Below are positions 24,522 to 35,229 of a stretch of DNA of 64,000 nucleotides, piece by piece (positions within the stretch are counted from its first letter, which is position 1; the number at the start of each line of letters is the position of its first letter). A model generated the notes under the pieces. That model ran no database searches. It saw only the letters and a program-made list of their open reading frames with translations, and had not been told where the DNA came from. Made by a program: the position numbers and the translations under genes. The stretch comes from Streptomyces sp. MST-110588 (GTDB taxonomy: Bacteria > Actinomycetota > Actinomycetes > Streptomycetales > Streptomycetaceae), in contig NZ_CP074380.1 of NCBI RefSeq assembly GCF_022695595.1, forward strand, positions 3,093,501 to 3,157,500, in the 5' to 3' direction.

Positions 24522-27521
24522 TTACAGGTACTTCTCCAGGACTTCCGCCAGGTGACGTGCGCGGCGCCCGGTGAGCTGGTTGATCTGCGTACGGCAGGAG
24601 AAGCCGTCCGCGAGGAACTCCGTGTCCGGCGCGGAATTCCGTACGGCGGGCAGCAGTTGGTCCTCGGCGCAGGCGACGGAGATGTCGTAATGGCCGCGTT
24701 CGAAGCCGAAGTCGCCCGCGAGGCCGCAGCAGCCGCCGCTCAGCTCGCCGGTCAGGCCGGCCCGTGCGCGCAGCCGGCGCTCAGCCGCGTCCCCCAGGAC
24801 CGCGTGCTGGTGGCAGTGGGTCTGCCCGGCGGCCGGGCGGTCCACGCGTGGCGGCTCCCAGTCGGGCGCGTACTCCTCCAGTGCCTGCGCGAAGGTGCGT
24901 ACGGACGCGGCGATCCCGGCGGCCCGCGGGTCGTCGGACAGCAGCTCAGGAAGGTCCGTACGCAGGGTCGCCGCGCAGCTCGGCTCCAGGACCACCAGCG
25001 GGAGCCCGTCCGCCGCCACGGGAGCGAGCGCGTCGGCCGTGCGCCGCATGACGGCGCGGGCCGTACCCAACTGGCCGGTGGACACCCAGGTCAGGCCGCA
25101 GCACAGCGGTCCGCCGCCATGGCGCGGCGCTCGCGTGAGAGGTACTTGCTGCGCGAGTCCTACGTTCAGGGCGGCTGCTTGGAGGACACGTACGGCCGCC
25201 CGGCCCACCTCCGGGGCGAGGTAGTTCGTGAAGGTGTCGGGCCACAGGACGACCGTAGGCCGCATGGCGACATCCCCCTGCTCGGCTGCACCACCACACT
25301 CCACTGCACCACCACCCTCGGCTGTACCACCGCGCTCGGTAACACCCTCGCCCCCGGCATCACCGCCCCGCCCGACAGCACCGCCCCGCCCACCGATCCC
25401 GGCAGCCCGCTCGGCCTCCCGGCGCGCCCACCACCGCAGAAACGTCTCCCCGGCCAGCGGCGGCAGGGCCCGCTCGGGCGCGATGCCCGCCAGCCGCTTG
25501 CCGACGCCGGCCAGCGGGGTGCGTGCCAGGGCGTTGAGCAGCGGCGCGGCCGGGGCCGCCGCGCGCAGCCAGCGCGGCAGCCGCCCCATCGAGTAGTGCG
25601 CGGCGGGCCGCAGCCGCCCCCTGTAGTGGTGGTGGAGGAACTCCGCCTTGTACGTGGCCATGTCCACCCCCACGGGGCAGTCGCTGCGGCAGCCCTTGCA
25701 CGAGAGGCACAGGTCCAGGGCGTCCCGTACCTCCGTCGAACGCCAGCCGCCGGTGATCACCTCGCCCGCCAGCATCTCGTGCAGCAGCCGTGCGCGTCCG
25801 CGCGTGGAGTGCCGCTCCTCGCCGGTCGCCCGGAAGGAGGGGCACATGACCTCGGGGGACGCGTCCGTACGCGAACCGGGCGACGCCGAGCGGCACTTGG
25901 CGACGCCGACACACCGGCGCACCGCCGCCGAGAAGTCCCCGCCGTCGTGCGGATACCCGAACGCCACCGGTACCGGCCGCTTCGGCAGCGCCGTGAACCG
26001 CAGGTTCTCGTCCAGCCGCGCGGGCCGTACGAGCACGCCGGGATTCAGCCCGCCCGCCGGGTCCCACAGGTCCTTGAACCGCTCGAACAGCCCGACCAGC
26101 TCCGACCCGTACATCTTCGGCAGCAGCTCGGCGCGCGCCTGCCCGTCTCCGTGCTCGCCGGAGAGCGAACCGCCGTAGGAGACCACCAGTTCCGCCAGGT
26201 CGTGGGAGAACTCCCGGAACCGGCGCACCCCGGGCGCGCTCAGCAGGTCGAAGTCGATGCGTACGTGGATGCACCCCTCCCCGAAGTGCCCGTACGGAAT
26301 GCCGCGCAGCCCGTACTGCGCCAGCAGGGCGCGGAAGTCCCGCAGGTACGGGCCGAGCCGGGCGGGCGGCACCGCGCAGTCCTCCCAGCCGGGCCACGCC
26401 TCGCCGCCGCCGGGTGTCCGGGTGGCGGTTCCGGCCGCGTCCTCCCGTACGCGCCACAGGGCCCGCTGCGCGGCGGGGTCGGTGACAACGGCGCACCCCA
26501 TGGCGCCGTCCGCCGCCGACACCCGGCACACCTCCTCGGCCCGCGCCCGCGCCTGCCCCGCGCTGTCACCCCCTGTCTCCACGAACAACCAGGCCCCGCC
26601 CCGCGGCAGCTCACGCCCGGCCTCCCCCACCAGATCGGCCGCCATCCCCTCCACCGTCAGCGGCTTCAGCGGCAGCAGCGTATGCGCCGCCTCGGCCGCC
26701 GCGCTCTCGTCCGGGTAGCCGAGTACCGCCAGCGCCCGGGCGCGGGGTGCGTCCACCAGCCGTACGGCCGCCTCGGTCAGCACCCCCAGCGTGCCTTCAC
26801 TGCCGGTCAGCGCCCGCGCCACGTCCCGGCCCCGCTCGGGCAGCAGCGCGTCCAGCGCGTAGCCGGAGATCCGCCGCGGCAGACCGGGGTAGCCGGTGCG
26901 CAGCAGCGCCAGATCACCGTCCGCCAGCTCCCGTACGCCCCGCGCCAGGCGCTCCGGAAGGCCGTCCGTGCCCCGCCCGGCCCGCACCCGCTCGCCCCCG
27001 TACGTCAGCACCTCCAGCTCCCGTACGTTGTCGGCGGTGGTGCCCCACGCCACCGAGTGCGCGCCGCAGGAGTTGTTGCCGATCATGCCGCCGAGCGTGC
27101 ACCGGCTGTGGGTGGAGGGGTCCGGTCCGAACGTCAGGCCGTACACGCCGGCCGCCCCCCGCAGCTCGTCCAGGACCACCCCGGGCTGCACCACGGCCGT
27201 ACGCGCCCCGGCATCCAGCGAAACGATCCGCCGCAGGTGCCGGGTGAAGTCCAGCACCACCCCGGCACCGGTCGCCTGCCCGGCGATCGAGGTCCCCCCG
27301 CCGCGCGGCACCACCGGCACCCCGCGCTCCCGGCACACCCCCAGCACCGCCGCCACGTCCGCCGCGTCCCACGGCGCCACCACCGCCCGCGGCACCCGCC
27401 GGTAGTTCGACGCGTCCATCGTCATCAGAGCCCGGTCCGCCGCGGCCAGGGACACCTCCCCGCGCACCGCGCCCCGCAACGCCCGCCCCAGCTCGACGGT
27501 CTCCGTGTGATCAGCGGCCAT
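24522..27521 (-). CDS. FAD-binding and (Fe-S)-binding oxidoreductase (D-lactate/2-hydroxyacid dehydrogenase type)
   Basis: 999 residues, a fusion of GlcD and GlcF/CCG parts as in the large YdiJ-like dehydrogenases. The N-terminal FAD domain includes VVPRGGGTSIAGQATGAG and FGPDPSTHSRCTLGGMIGNN. The substrate domain includes YGHFGEGCIHVRIDFDL and SYGGSLSGEHGDGQAR. The 4Fe-4S clusters are at CVGVAKC...MCPSF and CLSCKGCRSDCP. The C-terminal CCG motifs are GGGPLCCGL and LSGGCCGLAGDFGFE. A Gly/Glu-rich low-complexity insert (about residues 705-745) interrupts the linker. It probably oxidises D-lactate or another 2-hydroxyacid and passes electrons to the membrane quinone pool. Confidence 0.9.
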   Translation of the reverse strand: MAADHTETVELGRALRGAVRGEVSLAAADRALMTMDASNYRRVPRAVVAPWDAADVAAVLGVCRERGVPVVPRGGGTSIAGQATGAGVVLDFTRHLRRIVSLDAGARTAVVQPGVVLDELRGAAGVYGLTFGPDPSTHSRCTLGGMIGNNSCGAHSVAWGTTADNVRELEVLTYGGERVRAGRGTDGLPERLARGVRELADGDLALLRTGYPGLPRRISGYALDALLPERGRDVARALTGSEGTLGVLTEAAVRLVDAPRARALAVLGYPDESAAAEAAHTLLPLKPLTVEGMAADLVGEAGRELPRGGAWLFVETGGDSAGQARARAEEVCRVSAADGAMGCAVVTDPAAQRALWRVREDAAGTATRTPGGGEAWPGWEDCAVPPARLGPYLRDFRALLAQYGLRGIPYGHFGEGCIHVRIDFDLLSAPGVRRFREFSHDLAELVVSYGGSLSGEHGDGQARAELLPKMYGSELVGLFERFKDLWDPAGGLNPGVLVRPARLDENLRFTALPKRPVPVAFGYPHDGGDFSAAVRRCVGVAKCRSASPGSRTDASPEVMCPSFRATGEERHSTRGRARLLHEMLAGEVITGGWRSTEVRDALDLCLSCKGCRSDCPVGVDMATYKAEFLHHHYRGRLRPAAHYSMGRLPRWLRAAAPAAPLLNALARTPLAGVGKRLAGIAPERALPPLAGETFLRWWARREAERAAGIGGRGGAVGRGGDAGGEGVTERGGTAEGGGAVECGGAAEQGDVAMRPTVVLWPDTFTNYLAPEVGRAAVRVLQAAALNVGLAQQVPLTRAPRHGGGPLCCGLTWVSTGQLGTARAVMRRTADALAPVAADGLPLVVLEPSCAATLRTDLPELLSDDPRAAGIAASVRTFAQALEEYAPDWEPPRVDRPAAGQTHCHQHAVLGDAAERRLRARAGLTGELSGGCCGLAGDFGFERGHYDISVACAEDQLLPAVRNSAPDTEFLADGFSCRTQINQLTGRRARHLAEVLEKYL

Positions 27522-27579
27522 GCCCCCAGCATGCCCACCACACCGGGCTCATCACCTGGCTCAGCACGTGGCTCATCAC

Positions 27580-27837
27580 CTAACTCGGACCTCCTCGGCG
27601 GGAGGTGACCATCCCGGGCACCTGGTGACGCACGACGTCGGCCGCCCCATCGGCCAGTAGGAAGGGGCGGAAGACGTCCCAGGTGGCCGCGGCGGCACGT
27701 TCGTGGGAGCGGGCCGCCGCGCGCGGGGCGCGTACCGAGGTGTCCAGGACGAGGCCACGGGCGCCCGGCAGTTGGCCGAGTACGCCGGCCAGGTAGTAAC
27801 CCGTGCCGCCCCCGATGTCCACGACTGCGCCTTATGT
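27580..27837 (-). pseudogene. Remnant of an RlmA/TlrB-type rRNA guanine methyltransferase
   Basis: About 80 residues carry SAM motif I, VVDIGGGTGYYLAGVLGQL, and the following helix/strand (LVLDTSVRAPRAAARSH, WDVFRPFLLADGAADVV) of the 23S rRNA guanine-N1 methyltransferases. The N-terminal zinc domain and the C-terminal half are missing. A TAA lies just upstream in frame, and the frame ends at a TAG within 20 codons of the VV. It is flanked by two unrelated minus-strand genes, so it looks like a deletion scar. Confidence 0.6.
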
Positions 27838-27865
27838 GCCGTGCGCAGGCGCGGCCTCGGCCTGA

Positions 27866-29356
27866 TTACTTGTCGGTGCGGAAGAGACCCGCCGGGTCGT
27901 GGGTGGCCTTCAGCTTCGTCAGTCGCTCATAGGTGGGGGGCTCGTACGCGTCGCGAACCGTCCGGGGGTCGTGGTCACCGAAGAGCATGTTGATGTTGCG
28001 GCCGATGCGGTAGGGGGCCGTGAGGCCCAGGATCCGGGCGTGAAGGGCTCGTACGGCCTCACGGTCGGTGCCGTCCACCGGGGAGCTGACCCGCAGCAGG
28101 TAGCGGGCGTCGCGGTGGCCCACCGCGCTCCCGGGGCGGGGGGAGTCGGCGGCGTCCGTGGGTCCGGCGGCCGGGGTCGCCAATGCGCCGCCCAGGTGGT
28201 TGAGCTGGAAGACGCACATGAACGGGGCGCCGGGCCCGGCGAGTGCGGCGGCCTCGCGCAGGGTGTCCGGGTCCAGGTCGGTGAGCAGCGCGTTGTCGCC
28301 GTCATAGGCGCGCGGGGTGTCCGGGTCGGCGTGGATGGTGTGCGACTGGGTGTACGGCATCTCGCGCAGGGTGTCGCTCACCCGCGGGCCGACCGCGCGC
28401 AGCGGTGCGACCAACCGCTCGCCGTCCTCCACCGAGCCGGTGTAGGCGACGCGGACCGTCAGGAGGTGCCGGCCGCGCAGCGGTTCGGGGAGCTGGGGGA
28501 TGTCCGGGTAGACCAGGATGCCCAAGGAGGAGGTCAGCGCGTTGGGCAGGTCACGCGTCCAGTCCAGGTACGCGCCCAGCGCCGCGTCGATCAGGTCGGC
28601 CCCGAAGACCAACTGCCCGCCGTACAGCCGCCGTACGGGCACCAGGCCGAACTCCATCCCCGTCACGACGCCCAAGCCGTGGCCGCCGCCGAGCAGCGCC
28701 CAGAACAGGTCCGGATCACTGTCGGCGGTCACCCGCAGCTCGCGGGCGTCGGCGGTGACCAGCTCGACCGCCCGTACGTGCTCCGCCGCGTAGCCGAACT
28801 CCCGGGCCAGCAGGCCCAGGCCACCGCCGAGGGTGTAACCGACCACGCCGACGGCCGGCGCGGAGCCGCTGAGCGGCGCCAGCCCGTGTCGCGCGGCTTC
28901 CTCGATCACCTGCGCCCATACGACGCCGGCCGCCGCCCACGCCGTACGGGCTGCCGCGTCCACGCGCAGGCCGGTCATCCGGCGCGTGGTGATCAGCAGG
29001 CCGCCCTCGGTGGCGGCGCCCAGGCCGTGGCCGGTGGCCTGCACCGCTACGGACAGCCCGTGGGCGGCGGCGAAGGCCACGGCGGCGCGTACGTCGGCGG
29101 CGCCGGCGGCCCCCACGATGACCGCCGGTCGGTGCCGGTGGCCGGTCTGGAAGCCGGAGCGCTCCTCGTCGTAACCGTCGTCGCCGGGGCGCAGGACGGG
29201 GCCATGGACCGGGGCGGCGAGGGCGGCGAGGCCGGTGACCGCGGCTTCAGGGAGGGCGGGGGCGGATGCGGACAAGGATGCGGGGGAGGTCCGTGGGGTG
29301 TGTGCGAAGAGGTTCATGGCGGCAGAGTCGCGCGATAACTTGACACCTGCCGTCAT
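27866..29356 (-). CDS. FAD-linked (BBE-like) oxidase
   Basis: 496 residues (ATG 29356; an internal ATG at 29317 starting NLFAHTP is possible). The PCMH FAD fold shows AAHGLSVAVQATGHGLG with the His that can carry covalent FAD, then TLGGGLGLLAREFGYAAEH. The Cys that gives bicovalent FAD in berberine-bridge enzymes is not seen there. The C-terminal berberine-bridge motif is NINMLFGDHDPRTVRDAY. It probably oxidises a sugar or aromatic substrate. It is divergent from the WYL regulator 33 bp away, which probably controls it. Confidence 0.85.
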   Translation of the reverse strand: MTAGVKLSRDSAAMNLFAHTPRTSPASLSASAPALPEAAVTGLAALAAPVHGPVLRPGDDGYDEERSGFQTGHRHRPAVIVGAAGAADVRAAVAFAAAHGLSVAVQATGHGLGAATEGGLLITTRRMTGLRVDAAARTAWAAAGVVWAQVIEEAARHGLAPLSGSAPAVGVVGYTLGGGLGLLAREFGYAAEHVRAVELVTADARELRVTADSDPDLFWALLGGGHGLGVVTGMEFGLVPVRRLYGGQLVFGADLIDAALGAYLDWTRDLPNALTSSLGILVYPDIPQLPEPLRGRHLLTVRVAYTGSVEDGERLVAPLRAVGPRVSDTLREMPYTQSHTIHADPDTPRAYDGDNALLTDLDPDTLREAAALAGPGAPFMCVFQLNHLGGALATPAAGPTDAADSPRPGSAVGHRDARYLLRVSSPVDGTDREAVRALHARILGLTAPYRIGRNINMLFGDHDPRTVRDAYEPPTYERLTKLKATHDPAGLFRTDK

Positions 29357-29388
29357 GTTTTCCGCCGCCCCTTGGAAAGCTTCTCCAT

Positions 29389-30525
29389 GTGAAGTCCGAC
29401 CGTCTGCTCTCGATCCTGCTGCTCCTCCAGACCCGCGGCCGGGTCCCGGCCGCGGAACTCGCCGAGCGCCTGGAGGTCTCGCCCCGCACGATCTACCGCG
29501 ACGTCGAGGCGCTGTCCGCCGCCGGGGTGCCGGTCTACGCCGAGCGCGGCCGGCACGGCGGCATCGCGCTGCTGCCCGGCTTCCGTACGGACGTCACCGG
29601 GCTGACCACCGACGAGTCCCGTGCCCTGTTCGTCCTGGCCGCGCGGGGCGCGCACGCCGCGCTGGGCCTGGACGAGGCGCTGGGCTCCGCGCTGCGCAAG
29701 GTGATGGCCGCGCTGCCCGCGCCGCACCGCCCGGCCGCCGAGCTGACCAGCCGGCGCATCCTGGTCGATCCGGACCGCTGGATGGCGCGCCCGCGCCCGG
29801 CCGTGGACCTGGACACCCTGCACACCGCGGTCTTCGCCGACCGCCGGCTGCGCATCCGCTACCGCCACAGCGGCGAGCCCCGTCCCCGTACCTACACCGT
29901 CGATCCGTACGGCCTGGTCGCCAAGGCCGGGACCTGGTACCTCGTCGCCGACCGGCGGGGCCGGCCGCGGCTGTTCCGCGCGGACCGGGTGTCCGCGGCC
30001 ACCGTCACCGACGCCCCCGTACGCCGCCGGGAGGGCGTGGAGCTGGCGGACGCCTGGCGGGAGCTGCGCCGGGAGGTGGAGGAGCGGCCGACGCCACTGC
30101 GGGTCCGGGCGCGGGTGCTGCGCAGCCGGCTGGACCTGTTCGTACGCCTCCTGGGGCCGACGCTGGCCGCGCCGCCGGAGCCGGAGCCGACCTCGGAGGA
30201 GCCGCCGGAGCCGGACCAAACGCCGGAGGAGCCGACACCCGAGGAGCCGCAGGAGGGAAGGACCGCGGACGAGGAAGGGAGCTGGGTGACGGTCGAGCTG
30301 GCCTTCGGCGAGCTGGGCGGCGTACGCCAGCTCCTGCAGTTCGCGGCGTCCGTGGAGGTCCTCTCCCCGCCCGAGGCACGCCAGGAGCTGGCCCGCGCCA
30401 CCGCCGCCCTCAGTGATCTCTACGCCCGCGAACTCACCTGTCCGCAGCCGCCTCCCCCGTCCGGGACCGCCCCGCTCCCCGTCTCATCCGCTGGACTTCA
30501 CCCCGTTCCGCGCCCCGCGACGGAT

Positions 30526-30528
<3 letters not shown>
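29389..30528 (+). CDS. HTH/WYL-domain transcriptional regulator
   Basis: 379 residues from GTG 29389. The N-terminal winged helix is VPAAELAERLEVSPRTIYRD, followed by the WYL domain: RLRIRYRHSGEPRPRTYTVD, VDPYGLVAKAGTWYLVADR and PRLFRADRVSAATVT. A Pro/Glu-rich linker (PEPEPTSEEPPEPDQTPEEP, about residues 264-283) separates the C-terminal WCX extension. It is divergent from the FAD oxidase and is its likely local regulator. Confidence 0.88.
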
Positions 30529-31656
<1,128 letters not shown>

Positions 31657-31764
31657 CCGTAGGAAGGTCCGTGCGCCCGCACATCCGGTCGGCCGGATGT
31701 GCGGGCGTACGGCATTTGGGTACCACGCGACCTGCAAAAACCTCCACTCGGGGCGGATCCGTGC

Positions 31765-31933
31765 TACGTTGATTTCAGTTGCAGTTTTGGTACCCATGAA
31801 CTTGTGCACCTGACGGGATGTGACCCTCAGGTGCATTTTTGTTATGCCGGTCTTTTCCGGCTGGGCGCATTGCGGCGACGAGGATTCCACACCAGGTGGC
31901 ATCCGGCACTGCTTCCCAACGAAGGAGAACGAC
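31765..31933 (+). promoter_or_regulatory. Structured leader of the cold-shock gene
   Basis: A TACGTT -10-like box at 31765-31770 would give a leader of about 155 nt. It contains inverted GGTACC-type arms (31717-31724 with 31788-31796 region) and a 9-bp hairpin at 31805-31835 followed by five T. GAAGGAGA precedes the ATG at 31934. A long folded leader is a hallmark of cold-shock genes. Confidence 0.5.
31805..31841 (+). terminator. Attenuator-like hairpin with T tract in the csp leader
   Basis: TGCACCTGA (31805-31813) pairs perfectly with TCAGGTGCA (31827-31835), loop 13 nt, followed by TTTTT and 93 bp before the cspA start codon. It looks like an intrinsic terminator placed inside the leader. 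Confidence 0.6.
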
Positions 31934-32137
31934 ATGGCAACCGGCACCGTGAAGTGGTTCAACTCTGAAAAGGGCTTCGGCTTCATCGAGCAGGACGGCG
32001 GCGGCGCCGACGTCTTCGCCCACTACTCGAACATCGCCACCCAGGGCTTCCGTGAGCTCCAGGAAGGCCAGAAGGTGACCTTCGACGTCACGCAGGGCCA
32101 GAAGGGCCCGCAGGCCGAGAACATCCTGCCTGCCTGA
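31934..32137 (+). CDS. cspA: Cold-shock protein
   Basis: A 67-residue OB-fold RNA chaperone, [20 protein letters not shown], with the RNP1 (KGFGFI) and RNP2 (DVFAHYS) aromatic motifs. AAGGAGA lies 7 bp upstream. It is expressed from its own leader and ended by a strong terminator, so it is monocistronic. It differs from the second cold-shock gene at 56903-57286, which has a C-terminal extension. Confidence 0.95.
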   Translation: MATGTVKWFNSEKGFGFIEQDGGGADVFAHYSNIATQGFRELQEGQKVTFDVTQGQKGPQAENILPA

Positions 32138-32175
32138 TCACCTGCCTGATCACCTGCCCGGTCGGCGAGACCGGG

Positions 32176-32220
32176 GGCCGGGGCCCGCTTCCCTTTCCGG
32201 GAAGCGGGCCCCGGCCTTTT
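32176..32220 (+). terminator. Strong intrinsic terminator of the cold-shock gene
   Basis: An 18-bp perfect stem (32176-32193 with 32199-32216), loop TTTCC, followed by TTTT, 39 bp after the cspA stop. Confidence 0.9.
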
Positions 32221-32302
32221 CCGTCGTTTTCCGGCGGGAAGGCGATCGGAATTCGGTCCGGTGGCCGAATTACGCCGGTCAACGGCCCGGTCAACGGCCC
32301 GG

Positions 32303-33136
32303 TCAGCGGCTGAGCCGCTGGAAGCGCCGTACGGAAAGCGGCAGGAAGACCGCCGTGAGGAGCACCGGCCAGACCACCGCCATCAGTACGGCGTGCTGTT
32401 CGATCCAGCTCCCGCCGGACGGAACCGCGTTCCCGAACAGCTCGCGGATCGCATTGGCCGTGGAGGAGACCGGGTTCCACATCGCGATCGCGCCCAGCCA
32501 CTCCGGCATCATCGAGGGCGGGGTGAACACGCTGGAGATCATCCCGAAGGGGAAGGCGAGCGCGAAGAGGTTGCCCGCCGCCTCCTGGTTGGGGACCAGC
32601 AGGCCGAGCAGGACCCCGAGCCAGATCAGCGCGAAGCGCAGGAACAGCAGCAGGCCGAAGGCCCCGATGGCGGCGAGGAGGCCGCCGTCCGGGCGCCAGC
32701 CGACGACCAGGGCGATCGACGCCAGCACGGTGAGGTCCAGGGCCGAGCCGATGACGTCGGAGACGCCCCGGCCCGCGACCACCGCCGAGGGCGCCATCGG
32801 CATCGAGCGGAAGCGGTCGGTGACGCCGCGGTCCTTGTCGACCGCCACCAGCATCGCGGTGTTCATGAACCCGAAGGACATCGTCATGGCGAACATCCCG
32901 GGCATCGCGTACGAGGTGTAGTCGACGCCCTCGCCCACCTCCATCGCGCTGCCGAAGACGTAGACGAACAGGAGGACGGAGATGATCGGGAAGCCGAGCT
33001 GCCAGGCGATGTTGGCGGGCTGTTTGGCCAGGTGGGTCAGGTCGCGCCGGACGATGGTCAGACAGTCGGCGACGGCCCAGTAGACCCGTCGCCCAAGGCC
33101 GTCCAGAGCCGGGACCGGGCTCGTGTCCATGGTCAC
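32303..33136 (-). CDS. DrrB-like ABC transporter permease
   Basis: 277 residues from GTG 33136, chosen because AAGGAGGAA precedes it and GTGA overlaps the ATPase stop. Six membrane segments of the ABC-2 family include [61 protein letters not shown] and the terminal [19 protein letters not shown]. With the DrrA-like ATPase it forms an exporter for a hydrophobic drug or metabolite in the inner membrane. The conserved [14 protein letters not shown] motif is typical of DrrB/OleC5-like permeases. Confidence 0.88.
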   Translation of the reverse strand: MTMDTSPVPALDGLGRRVYWAVADCLTIVRRDLTHLAKQPANIAWQLGFPIISVLLFVYVFGSAMEVGEGVDYTSYAMPGMFAMTMSFGFMNTAMLVAVDKDRGVTDRFRSMPMAPSAVVAGRGVSDVIGSALDLTVLASIALVVGWRPDGGLLAAIGAFGLLLFLRFALIWLGVLLGLLVPNQEAAGNLFALAFPFGMISSVFTPPSMMPEWLGAIAMWNPVSSTANAIRELFGNAVPSGGSWIEQHAVLMAVVWPVLLTAVFLPLSVRRFQRLSR

Positions 33137-34245
33137 GCCACTTCCTCCTTCGCACCGCGCCGCGCGCCGGCCTCCGGGCCGCCCGTTCCGGCAGCCGTAC
33201 GGTGTCCGGTCAGCCGCAGGAAGACCTCGTCCAGCGTGGGCCGCCGCAGCCCGATGTCCGCCACGCCCACCCCCTCGTCCTGAAGGGTGCGCGCCACCTC
33301 GGTCAGCGCCGCCACCCCGTCGCTCACCGGCGCGCTCACCCGTCGCTCCGCCTCCTCCGTCACCGGTCCGGTGCCCGCCGCGGTCACCCGCCCGACGGTC
33401 CGTACGGCGTGCGGCAGGTCCGCGGCGTCCCGCAGCACCACGTACACGCTGTCCCCGCCGATCTCCCGCTTCAGCCCCGCCGGGGTGTCCTCCGCGATCG
33501 TCCGGCCGTGGTCGATGACCGCGATCCGGTCGGCCAACTGGTCCGCCTCGTCCATGTACTGGGTCGTCAGCAGTACGGTCGTGCCCGCCGCGACCAGCGA
33601 ACGCACCGACTCCCACACCTCGTTGCGGCTGCCCGGGTCAAGTCCCGTGGTCGGCTCGTCCAGGAAGAGGACGTCGGGCGCCAGGATCATGCCGGCGGCC
33701 AGGTCCAGTCGGCGCCGCATGCCTCCGCTGTACGTCTTGACCTGCTGGTCCGCCGCGTCACCGAGCCCGAATCCCGCCAGCAGCTCCGCCGCGCGGGCCC
33801 GCGCGCGGCGCCCGTCCAGGTGGAAGAGCCGGCCGAACATCTCCAGGTTCTGGCGGCCGGTCAGGATCTGGTCGACGGCGGCGTACTGGCCGGTGAGGCC
33901 GATCCGGCGGCGCACCCGCCCCGGCTCGCGCACCACGTCGTGGCCCGCGACCACCGCTCGCCCGCCGTCCGGGCGCAGCAGGGTGGCCAGGACGCGCACG
34001 GCGGTGGTCTTGCCCGCGCCGTTGGGCCCGAGCAGGCCCTGCACGGTCCCGGCGCGGACGACGAGGTCCAGGCCGTCCAACGCCCGCTTGTCGCCGTACC
34101 GCTTCTCCAGCCCCTCAACGAGGACCGCCTCGTCCGCCGCCCCGGTGCCCCTCCTGGAGGGGCCGGAACTCGCGGCGGATAAGGGGCTCTTGGGGTTATC
34201 AGGGCCCTTGGGGCGCTTGGGCATCGTGGATTTCACGGTTCTCAT
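33133..34245 (-). CDS. DrrA-like ABC transporter ATPase
   Basis: 370 residues; ATG 34245 after GGAGGAG. A 40-residue variable leader precedes the ATPase: Walker [17 protein letters not shown]-loop [10 protein letters not shown], signature [14 protein letters not shown], Walker [13 protein letters not shown], and the H-loop region [10 protein letters not shown] (Gln in place of the usual His). The C-terminal DrrA domain ends [15 protein letters not shown]. It is the ATP-driven partner of the permease, and both are under the divergent TetR. Confidence 0.9.
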   Translation of the reverse strand: MRTVKSTMPKRPKGPDNPKSPLSAASSGPSRRGTGAADEAVLVEGLEKRYGDKRALDGLDLVVRAGTVQGLLGPNGAGKTTAVRVLATLLRPDGGRAVVAGHDVVREPGRVRRRIGLTGQYAAVDQILTGRQNLEMFGRLFHLDGRRARARAAELLAGFGLGDAADQQVKTYSGGMRRRLDLAAGMILAPDVLFLDEPTTGLDPGSRNEVWESVRSLVAAGTTVLLTTQYMDEADQLADRIAVIDHGRTIAEDTPAGLKREIGGDSVYVVLRDAADLPHAVRTVGRVTAAGTGPVTEEAERRVSAPVSDGVAALTEVARTLQDEGVGVADIGLRRPTLDEVFLRLTGHRTAAGTGGPEAGARRGAKEEVA

Positions 34246-34260
34246 GACTCCTCCCCGAAA

Positions 34261-34300
34261 CTGGGTACACCGTACTCCATTCCGCGTACAAAGTACCCAG
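34261..34300. promoter_or_regulatory. 40-bp palindromic operator between exporter and TetR genes
   Basis: CTGGGTAC at 34261-34268 and GTACCCAG at 34293-34300 are perfect inverted arms. Inside them a second GTAC pair is symmetric (GTACACCGTAC and GTACAAAGTAC), giving CTGGGTACnnnGTAC-n10-GTACnnnGTACCCAG. It lies between the divergent ATPase (start 34245) and the TetR gene, 16 bp from the exporter start, so TetR binding would block both promoters. Confidence 0.75.
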
Positions 34301-34331
34301 TTTTTTTGCGCGACTTAGGATGGGCCGCACC

Positions 34332-35111
34332 ATGACGACAGAACACAGCGGTGACGGCGACATATCGCGGAGCCTGGAACTGCTCTGGGGCCTGGGCGAA
34401 CGGCCCAGCCGAGGGCCCAAGCCGGCGCTGTCCCTCGACCGGATCGTCGACGCCGCCGTGGCGGTCGCCGACGCCGAGGGGCTCGGTGCGCTCTCCATGC
34501 GGAGGGTCGCCGCCGAACTCGGCGTGGGGACGATGTCCCTGTACCGGTACGTACCGGGCAAGGCCGAACTCCTCGACCTCATGCTCGACAAGATCGTCGA
34601 GTTCGACCCCGACGCACACCCGGACCCCTCCGACGGCTGGCGCACCGTCCTGGAGTCGGTCGCCCGCGGCGGACGCCGGCTCCACCAACTGCACCCCTGG
34701 CTGCTCCAGGTCGACCAGGCCCGCCCCCTCCTGGGGCCCAACACCCTGACCGGACTGGAATTCGCACTCACCGGCCTGGCCGGCACCGGCCTCACCGACC
34801 GCGAGAAGTTCCAGGTCCTGGTCGCCGTGGACGCCTTCGTCACGGGCCACGCCCGCACCCGCCTGAACTCCGCGCAGGCCGAGAAGCGCACCGGCATCAG
34901 CGACGAGGACTTCTGGAAGGCCCAGGAACCCGTCATGATCAAGGCGATGGAGACCGGCCGCTACCCCCACCTCGCCGCGCTCGCCGAGGACACCTTCGCC
35001 TTCGGCGACAAGGAGGACGACGAGATCTTCGAACTGGGCCTGAAGGGCCTCCTGGACGGCCTGTCAGCCTTCATCGAGCGCCGGGGGCCGGGCCGCCCAA
35101 AGAGCCCATAG
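34332..35111 (+). CDS. TetR-family regulator of the DrrAB-like exporter
   Basis: 259 residues; the upstream ATG at 34320 overlaps the -10 box TAGGAT (34316-34321), so ATG 34332 is the start. HTH residues lie at about 40-62 (LSMRRVAAELGVGTMSLYRY), followed by a TetR_C-type effector domain (LHQLHPWLLQVDQARPLLGP; LVAVDAFVTGHARTRLN). The effector is probably the exported compound. Confidence 0.88.
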   Translation: MTTEHSGDGDISRSLELLWGLGERPSRGPKPALSLDRIVDAAVAVADAEGLGALSMRRVAAELGVGTMSLYRYVPGKAELLDLMLDKIVEFDPDAHPDPSDGWRTVLESVARGGRRLHQLHPWLLQVDQARPLLGPNTLTGLEFALTGLAGTGLTDREKFQVLVAVDAFVTGHARTRLNSAQAEKRTGISDEDFWKAQEPVMIKAMETGRYPHLAALAEDTFAFGDKEDDEIFELGLKGLLDGLSAFIERRGPGRPKSP

Positions 35112-35229
35112 GGCCTGAGTCTGTAGAGCCTGGGCCTGTGGGGCCTTTCGGCCTGTAGTCCTGTAGGGCGCTTGTAGAGGCGGTACGGCCCGCCGCTCAC
35201 CTCACGGGCGGGGCCGGGACGGGGGGCCG
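35112..35229. repeat. Imperfect GGCCTG/TGTAG repeats after the TetR gene
   Basis: A run of GGGCCTGAGTCTGTAGAGCCTGGGCCTGTGGGG-like units (about 35112-35170) follows the TetR stop and leads into the GNAT remnant. I see no gene here. Confidence 0.5.

Noticed and set aside
24399..27608. 1069-codon open frame on + opposite the FAD/Fe-S gene
   Set aside because: Antisense frame with no recognisable domain, Arg/Pro/Gly-rich, as expected from high third-position GC of the real minus-strand gene.
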